A stretch of 64,000 nucleotides of DNA, taken from assembly GCF_035594125.1 (NCBI RefSeq), contig NC_087161.1, positions 4,450,001 to 4,514,000 of the forward strand, written 5' to 3'. This DNA comes from Scylla paramamosain. Its lineage: Eukaryota; Arthropoda; Malacostraca; Decapoda; Portunidae. Position numbers and translations under genes: made by a program. The notes under the pieces were generated by a model. The model worked only from the letters and a program-made list of their open reading frames with translations, was not told where the DNA came from and ran no database searches. This document shows positions 46,885-64,000 of the stretch, in pieces. How positions within the stretch are numbered: the stretch's first letter is position 1; each line of letters begins with the position of its first letter.

Positions 46885-47235
46885 TTTGTGGGGAGTGGCA
46901 AATTATGTGGCTGTCTTTTATTCTTTTTATAGGTCAGTGTCTTTTTGTATCCTTATTTCATCAGTATTGTCATTTTAAGGCCCATATTTTACCTTTTCTT
47001 TGTGGGAAGTGCCAAATTACGAGGATTCTTTTTATTCTTTTTATAGGCTGAAAGTCATTTTTCATCCCTATTTCATCATTATCATCATTTAACACTCATG
47101 CTTTGCCATATGGATAGGGTTTCGGAGCAGCATTATGTTTGGAGATAAAATTTTCCATATTCTTTTTATAGGTTTTGATGTTTCTCACTCTCTTTGCGTC
47201 ATTACTATTATTTAGCATTCTTACTTTCCCTTATA
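46885..47235. repeat. Three diverged tandem copies of about 115 bp
   Basis: Each unit holds a TTTGTGGGGAGTGGCAAATT-like start, TTCTTTTTATAGG (46921, 47035, 47160) and a CCTATTTCATCA..ATCAT-like end. Spacings are 114 and 125 bp. Each unit looks like a 3' splice site, but no exon is recognisable. Confidence 0.5.
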
Positions 47236-47654
47236 GAGGTTGGATAGTATGTGTTTTAAGCTTAAGGTTTCCTCTTTGGGGATTTCATCTTTGACTGGAA
47301 GTACATTAAATTTCCAGCTTCCTTTACTTGTATGAAAAAATAACTAGTTGCTGTGTGGAGTGGTGGAAAATAGATAAATAGAAAAAAAAAACATATGAGG
47401 GTCTAGAAAGGGAAGGCAATGGAGATAAATGTTGTATTTGATATCTGTGTTGTGAGAGAGTCAATTTTGGGATGAGTATGTGTGGCAGTGCTAGAAATTA
47501 AATACCTGAGTCTGAGGGCAGGTAGGGGGAAGGATGTGACTTGGTATTCATGTGTGTGAGAGAGTCAGGTCATATTTAGAATGTGTTTGTGGTAATGCTA
47601 TCAGTTAAACACCTGAGAGTCTGACATCAAGTAAGGGAAGGACTTGACTTAGCA

Positions 47655-47775
47655 ATGTTAGACAAGTTTATGGGTAAGGATGACAGGTGGAAGTAGGTAG
47701 GTGTGTTTTGTACAGGCTCTGCCACGTGTAGGCCTGATGGCTTCTTGCAACTTCCCTTATGTTCTTATGTTCGTA
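47655..47775 (+). mobile_element. Short LINE 3' end, family A
   Basis: Only the last part of the family A element remains: LDKFMGKDDRWK-type coding, the 'tctgccacgtgtaggcctga' tail and the TTCTTATG terminus. Confidence 0.7.
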
Positions 47776-48430
47776 TGCTCATGTTTGTGAGAATTGAGGC
47801 AGGGAAATGTAGGAAGTTGTTTGAATGTATTGTGTATATATTAATGCTGACAAATTTACACGAGTTGCACATGGAAGCTTTTCTAAATATTTTCTTTATA
47901 TATATAATCCACAAATTTATATCAGCAACACATAGAAGGTTGTCAAAATGTTTTGTTTATACTTTAAAACCCCACTTGTTTACTCCAATTATTCAAAGAA
48001 AGTTGTCCAAGTGCTTTGTTTACATATCATCACCTACATCTTTATATCAGTCACTTAAGCATTCCAAACCACACATAACTTACCACTATCTTAAGGATCA
48101 CATGCCAGACTTGTGACCACCACCTGTTATCCTCCCCAGAGAGAGCTTAGGTACATGTAGTGTGATGTGCGAGTAAGACTGAGACCCTCCCCACATCACA
48201 CACCCTCGCCTTCTTGTGTGGGGAGGACAGAACAGGTGCCGTTGGTGCTCCCGGGAAACCTTTGCTACCTCTGTGGGATGTGAACCTCAGCTTTTTAGGT
48301 TTAGGCATGGGTGTTGATGAAGGGAAAGAAATAAAGAAAAAGGTGAAAGATAGGAAAGAAGGAATTATAAAGAAGAGGAAAGAAAGTAAAAATAAATAAA
48401 AAGAATAAAAAGAACTGATCATCTTTTTTT

Positions 48431-48686
<256 letters not shown>

Positions 48687-48882
48687 CCTACAGTGTAAAG
48701 AGTGTGCTACAACATTTTTTTTTTTTAGTTCACACTTATTTCCTCCCATCAGTAATTATAAGTGTGCATGTATGTATGTATGTATGAATGATTTTCTGTC
48801 TTTCTCTTTGTCTCCACCATTCCTATTATCATCTTTGTCTTTTCTGTGGGTTTCATCTTTTCTTCTTTTATTCTTTTTCTCA

Positions 48883-48883
<1 letters not shown>

Positions 48884-48959
<76 letters not shown>

Positions 48960-48987
48960 GCCACTACTACTACTACTACTATTGCTC

Positions 48988-49035
<48 letters not shown>

Positions 49036-49221
49036 GTACTACTACTACTACTACTACTGTATTATCATCCTCCTTTTTTGTAATTTTTTGTACTTCATTA
49101 TATTTGTCATCTTTTTTTTTTTTTTTCTTCTTCTTCTTCTTCTTCTTCTTCTTCTTCTTCTTCTTCTTCTTCTTCTTCTTCTTCTTCTTCTTCTTCTTCT
49201 TCTTCTTCTTCTTCTTCTTCA
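48884..49221. repeat. (ATT)n - (TAC)n - (CTT)n cluster
   Basis: (ATT)n 48884-48959, (TAC)n 48961-49058, (CTT)n 49123-49220. Confidence 0.95.
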
Positions 49222-49475
49222 ATTTCATGGGTTACTCACACATGCAGGCATTATAGTTATCAGCAATCCTCTTGTTCCTCTTCTTCCATCTTCTTTTTAT
49301 CTTTATTTTTTTTTTATCCTGCCAAGTCATTCTGGTAATATATAAACTTGTAAACAATGTACATCATGTGATTTTTATTTATTTATTTATTTGTTTATTT
49401 ATTTATTTATTTATTTATTTTTTTTTTTTGCAGTTATCTCCATTTCATTGTTGTCACCATATTATTTTGTAAGGT

Positions 49476-49890
<415 letters not shown>

Positions 49891-50534
49891 AAACAATGCA
49901 TGTCTGAAAACCTGAATGAAAAAGAGAATAAAAAATGAGGGAATAAATAAATAGATAAATAATAAAACAAAGGAAGAGAAATGAATGATAAATGAAAAGA
50001 AAAGGGGAAAAAAAGATTAAGTGAAAGAAAGACACAAGAAACTGGAGAAAACAATGAAAGAAAATCAAATAAATAGTGATAGAGAATTGTGAAGATAAAA
50101 GAAGACGAAGAAGAAATATAGATGGTAATAATGTTAATGGATGAAGAGGTAATTGAAAAATGGAAGAAGATGAGAAGATAATAATGATGGGAGATATAGA
50201 AACTTGTGGCTTGGAAGAAGAGTAATAATAAGAGGAAGAGAGAGGAAGGAAGGAAAGAAAGATAGATGATGATAAAAGTAGAAGATAATACATGTACCAA
50301 AAATAATAATAATAAAACATAAAAAGGAAGTGCTAAAAAATCAAGAAAATAATAGATTTAGAAATAGAAAAAAAAGTGATAGAGAGAGATAGAAAATTTA
50401 AACATAAAAAACAAGACAAATGAAAGAGACAGATAAAAATAAAGTACAACAGTGATGTATTTGAACATAAAACAGTAAGAGAGAAAGAACAGATAAAATA
50501 AAAATAGAGGCAAAAAAAAAAGAAGACTAGGAGT

Positions 50535-50705
50535 GGAAACAGACCAGGTAGTAGAAGAGTAACCTAAGGAAAGCCACCCCTTTACCCCCAACCCCTGCCA
50601 TCCCCCCACCATCCCCCCACCCTAAGCCTGTGAAGTAGCAGCAGGTCAGGCAGAGAGACAGAAAGGCTCATGGCAACTATTGTAGACGCATGACAAAGCC
50701 CCACC

Positions 50706-50736
<31 letters not shown>

Positions 50737-52910
50737 GTGTCTCGTGAAACTGAAGGAGGTGCATTGGTGGTCTCCTCTCCCTCTCTCTCCCTCTCTGTCT
50801 GTCTCTTAGTGGTAATGGTTGAGTGAGGTACAAAGTGTGTGTGTGGTGGTAGTGGTGTTGTGTTGGCTGTGTTTTGATGCCTTGTGAGTGTTTGTGTTTG
50901 AAAAGTAGTGATTTGTGGTGTTACTGTATGTGTGTATGTATGGTTGGGATACATACAAAAACAGACAAGACAGAAAGGTGGTGTAGGTTAGAAAATAGTG
51001 CTTAAAAATGAAGTAGAAAACGAAAATAATGTTTTTAACCAGTATATTCATAGAGAAGCAAAGTACTGAAGTAAGAGATAACACCAAGACAAAGTGTTTG
51101 TGTTCTCCATTTACTGCTGAGTCTTTAAAGTCAAGTTTATATACAAGTTGTCTGAGTGAGTGCAATGAGTGAAAAGAACTAGTGGGCTTCAGGAACCTCC
51201 ATATGCAGGTTGTCTTTGAGTGAGTGCATCGAGTGAAGAGAACCAGTGGAAGTCATGGAGAGAAAAAAGCTAGATAAATAGATAACTTTTATTGTCAATT
51301 TGCAAGATAGCACTGCATACAAACTGGAATTCTTTGTGGCTAGAACTCCGTATTGCAATAATAAAAAAAAATATATATATAACAATACATGAAGAATACA
51401 TAAATGAAAACCTGAGTAAAAAGGAGAATCATAAATGAGTGAAAGGGAGCCATAAGTGAGTAGACAAGACAAAAGAGAAAGACATGATAAGTGAAAATAA
51501 AAGAAGGAGTTTATAAGATTTAAGTGTCTCTTGGAAAGCACTGCCTGTACTAGCATAGATGGAGGGGTGACATCCAAGCCTCCATCCATGATTCTACAGG
51601 TCAACCATCCAAGCATCCACAAATAAGCCTTAAGGTGCTATAGGCCCAAGAAATAAGAAAATAACAACCCATATCAACCTGAAATCACTTCATGTACAGT
51701 TTTGAAGACTTTTCCATTGTGTTTGTAGTGGGTTTCTGTATTATTTCTGTATTCCCTCTGTATTCTTCATGTTTTTCTTTTATTTAATATTTCTTCTTTT
51801 CTTACTCTTATGTAATGTAGTATTTGATGTGGCACATTCTACAGAGCCACCAAGGTTCCTGCTGTTAAGTGTGGCTGAGGAAGAACCACCCGGATCAGAG
51901 ATTTTGAAAAGAATAACAAATACAGCAGAGGTGTTTTCATCCTTTACCAGTGAGGGATCTGTATAGCTGTCTGTCTGTATGGTGCATGTAATGGTGACCA
52001 GTATACGAGTACATGGTAAAATGTTTTCATGCTAAGAAAGATACTCCTTTTTATCATTTCATTACATTGACCATAAAAATATTGAACAGGCATCCAGAGT
52101 AATGAAGAAAATGAGATGTTAGAATGTTGGTGAAGGGAGTGTCTGGAGTCCTGGCAAGTTCCTGTGAATGTTTGAATGATGCACCAATCACGTGCTGCGG
52201 GAGACAAGACTGTGGGGTGGCATAGAGGATGAACACAAAGCTTCTTATTGCTACATATCATTCGTCATTACTCCCAGCAAATACATTGTCCTTTATAACA
52301 CCACAAAGGCTGCCTGAGTCATGAGTGAGTGTTGTATAATTATAATGTAAAGCATTCTGTTTTGAGACCCTTAAGTGGTGTGTAATTATGATGTAAAGCT
52401 TTCTATTTTAAGACCCTGAGAAGCTGGTCTGAAGAGTAGTTATGGAATGGGGAAGTTGGTGATTGAAGCTCTGACAGACACTCACAATAACACTAGTGAC
52501 ATGTTATTGATTAAATTTGGATGATTGATAACACATAAACCTACATAAACCCACATCAATTTTGGTTGTAGGTACTGTTGTACCTTCACACTGAATGAAT
52601 TGGTCAGCTACAACAACATTTACAACAGTGGTACCTAAGCTTTTCTTCATTGTACCTCCTTTACCTTCATCTCTGTGTGTATATTACCCCCTGTGTCCTG
52701 TGAAATATGGAAGTCTAGAGCCTTTATGGCTTTCAACATTGGGATCAGATACGCAGTTCCTCTTTCCTCTTGTGTTGTCATTTGTCAGTTTTCATTTATC
52801 CAATATCTCCTACGACAGCAATATTTGATTTAGCAGTGCATGTCTGTGTGTATGTGTGTTGTGGAAGAAAAGAAGACATAAAAACCATTAGTATTCCTTC
52901 GTTCTTCCTG
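50535..52910. other. Largely unique intergenic sequence upstream of GPR143
   Basis: Short CT tracts near 50703-50735 only; no further element recognised. The promoter and any noncoding first exon of GPR143 may lie here. Confidence 0.4.
51769..51966 (+). other. 65-codon open frame with signal-peptide-like start, unrecognised
   Basis: The frame begins MFFFYLIFLLFLLLC and continues with non-repetitive residues (STEPPRFLLLSVAEEEPPGSE) to a TAG at 51964-51966. The hydrophobic start may simply be a translated polypyrimidine tract ahead of an acceptor (TAATGTAG at 51816-51823), in which case the rest could be an exon. No homology is recognised, and chance is quite possible. Confidence 0.2.
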
Positions 52911-52918
52911 TTTTCCTT

Positions 52919-53215
52919 TTTTCCTTAATGTAGCAGTGCAGGAAAAACAAGGAAGAAAAGACAAAATAGAGAAATAAGGAAAGAGTAAAATACCTTTCTC
53001 ATCTGCACAATAATCATTCTTCCCTTCTCATTCTTCCATTTACTACACAGGATAGCAATACAGGAGTAAGATGGAGGAAGATAAAATAGAAAAGTAAATA
53101 GTAAATAGTAAAGAAAGTAAAAAAAAAGAAGCAGCACTATCTTTTCCTTTCCTCCACATTCTCACTCTTCCTTTTCCTCCACAGGGTAGCAATGCAGGAG
53201 AGAGGTGGAGGAGGA
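52919..53215. repeat. Three diverged tandem copies spanning the GPR143 leader acceptor
   Basis: TAGCAGTGCAGGA (52931), TAGCAATACAGGA (53053) and TAGCAATGCAGGA (53187) each follow a polypyrimidine stretch; the last two also have ACAGG just before. Spacing is 122 and 134 bp. The 3' copy holds the acceptor I assign to the GPR143 leader. Confidence 0.5.
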
Positions 53216-53300
53216 AGATACAGTAGGTAGGGAGGAAAGGAAGGAGTGACAACCAGCCCTCCCCTACCAGCCTCTCCCCTCTCCAGCCTCCCCCTCCACC
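53185..53300 (+). promoter_or_regulatory. Probable 5' UTR exon segment of GPR143 with a short uORF
   Basis: A strong polypyrimidine tract and CAG at 53182-53184 make a good acceptor just upstream of the GPR143 start, so the 5' leader probably begins at 53185 after a noncoding exon. An ATG at 53192 opens a 13-codon frame (including the stop) ending at 53230, before the main ATG at 53301. The Kozak context CCACCATGG at 53301 strongly favours that main start. Whether this leader is transcribed is inference. Confidence 0.4.
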
Positions 53301-61859
<8,559 letters not shown>

Positions 61860-62727
61860 GTGAGTGTGAGGAGAGGTGGAGGTATGTGTGTGGAAGTGGG
61901 TAAGAGAAGAGTGTTTGTTGTGTTGCTGTGTGTTTGTTGTTTGCTCAGGACCTCAGGGATTCTCAACCTGGGATAGGCATACCCCCCTCCAAGAGTATGT
62001 GAGAGGAGTTTTGGGTATATGTGATAGGTCTATTACAGGACATGGACTGATTCATTAACTCACAGACAATTGTTGCTGTCATTATGTACGGTACTGATGA
62101 ATTCATGGGCATATTTGATAATTGGTCTTATATACTGATAGATGAGCAGGATTTTTATCATCTTACACTGAGAAATTTTTTATTGATGGATTCCTGGAGG
62201 CATGTTTTATGTTCTGACTGCATTCTACTGCATTCTGGATAAGGTATGTGTGGCCAGTACTAAGACTTAAAGGGGTACACAAGATTAAAAAGGCTGAGAA
62301 CCCCTGGCTTATGTGATATATTGTGTGCCACCTGAGGACAAAGGGAGTAAGACTGCCACTGACTGATGCTTTCACTCACTGCTTGGTCTGTGTTCCTGTC
62401 ATGTTTGAAATGTGCAGTAACTTTACTTGATATTTCTACGGGACCTGCAGTGTGAGTGTAAGATACCAGATTATTTTGATTTGGGTTATTCTGTTCTTTA
62501 CATGAGGATTTTTGTGGTAGTGTAACATTAGTTTGTTGCACATATCAAGCAAGATAAAGCAGGAATTTGTAAACCAGTCATCAATGAGAGCACTAGTTAG
62601 TGGCATTGTCAACCTGTTCTGTGTCCTCAGGTGACACAACTACTTTGACAGACTTAATGAAACACAGTATAGGATGTCACATGGGAATGCAAGTACAGAA
62701 CTGCATATTTGACAGGGGCTCAGTAAT

Positions 62728-62882
<155 letters not shown>

Positions 62883-63475
62883 AGCCAAGCCATCATATAA
62901 TCCTGCGAGTACATATGTCAGTAGACACAACACCATTCCCCTGTCTTGCACTATCCCTGAGAGGCTGCAGTGTCATAGGGTTAACTGAACTAATCTCCTG
63001 AGAGGCGGTAAACCTCTAAGAGCTTATTTACGTAACTTTTTTTCCTATTTGCTGAGAATGTAAGCCTAACCAAAGACTGATATAAAGTATACTATTTAAA
63101 AACTTATTTAGTTGCTATTTCATGAGGATTTACATAGAGAGTCCTAAGGAGGTTGTCTGATTAAGTTATGGAGTGCATGCAAAAATGTTGAGGTCCTAGG
63201 TGGAAAACAGATTCAGGTAGAGTTTTCAGAGTTTATAGTTGTTATTCTCTTGCATTCTCTATACAGTTGCCTCTTTTACCCTGCACCTATGCATCCTTGC
63301 TCTCTTTGTACACACACACACACACACACACACTTATACACACGTACTTACAAACATGCACTAAGGAGGAGGAAGAGATAAAAGAGAAAGGGAAATGAAA
63401 GTAAAGATTAAAAACTGTAAATGAACGAGAAAAGACAAGGACTAAAGAAATATAGAGAACAACAAATATGAGACA

Positions 63476-63583
<108 letters not shown>

Positions 63584-63834
63584 ATGACATCAACGAAGAA
63601 CAAAAACAAAGACATTTACACCTTGAAAGAAAGAAGGAAAAAAAAGCAGATATAATGGAAGAATGCTTTATATACATGTGCTGTCTCATGGCATTCAATG
63701 CTAAGCCTATCCCCACCTCATGTGATGCCTGCACACTTGTGGCTGGCCATTGCACAATAGTGACTGGGACTCGGCTAAGTTGTGGCTTTTACTGTGAGGC
63801 CACTGAGTTTTGCCTTCCCTCGGTCAAGTCATTA

Positions 63835-64000
63835 CTAAGAACATAAGAACATAAGGGAAGCTGCAAGAAGACATCAGGCCTACACGTGGCAGTCCCTATT
63901 ATGAAACATACCTATTTCCACCTATCATCCTCATCCTTAAATTTGTCTAATCTTCTTTTAAAGCCTCCAAATGACTCAGCAGTAATAACCTGATTGCTGA
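63835..64000 (-). mobile_element. LINE 3' end, family A, cut by the window edge
   Basis: The terminus with repeated AACATAAG (the reverse complement of the family A tail) and the coding region for ESFG-type residues are visible. The element continues past the end of the window. Confidence 0.7.

Overview
This is eukaryotic nuclear DNA, most likely from a decapod crustacean; a brachyuran crab is my best guess. The evidence is intron-containing genes with GT-AG junctions, extreme microsatellite density (dozens of (CT/GA)n, (AC/GT)n, (TA)n and trinucleotide tracts, several 100-200 bp long), degenerate CCTAA (TTAGG-type) arrays, many 5'-truncated non-LTR retrotransposon 3' ends of a kind I associate with crab and shrimp genomes, and a tRNA-Val-like SINE. 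There is no prokaryotic gene layout. Species assignment is inference.

Three protein genes are supported. (1) A five-finger C2H2 zinc-finger protein on the + strand (18632-19597). (2) An SLC19-family vitamin transporter (thiamine/reduced-folate carrier family) on the - strand in seven coding exons (30026 down to 23129), giving a complete 476-aa model with every junction in phase. (3) A GPR143/OA1-like G-protein-coupled receptor on the + strand in at least seven coding exons (53301-61859), whose model needs two single-base corrections at short homopolymers. Genes 1 and 2 are convergent, about 3.5 kb apart. Gene 3 lies 23 kb beyond the 5' end of gene 2. I see no operon-like or functional coupling among them.

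Layout: 1-9.1 kb is microsatellites, copies of a small inverted-repeat element, LINE 3' ends and a LINE inverted pair. 9.1-11.45 kb is a decayed LINE with recognisable endonuclease and reverse-transcriptase pieces. 11.7-18.4 kb is SSRs, LINE 3' ends and a SINE. 18.6-30 kb holds the first two genes, with repeat-filled introns. 31-53 kb is intergenic: SSR mosaics, a CRE-containing tandem array near 35.5 kb, and a few less repetitive stretches (41-46 kb and 51-53 kb). 53-62 kb is the GPCR. 62-64 kb is SSRs and a LINE end cut by the window edge.

Most other long open frames are translations of microsatellites and are not genes. I found no clearly new molecular system. The observations most worth following are the frameshifts in the GPR143 homologue, a TIR-bearing MITE-like family with one copy in the transporter's 3' flank, recurrent head-to-head LINE 3' ends, and the CRE tandem array.
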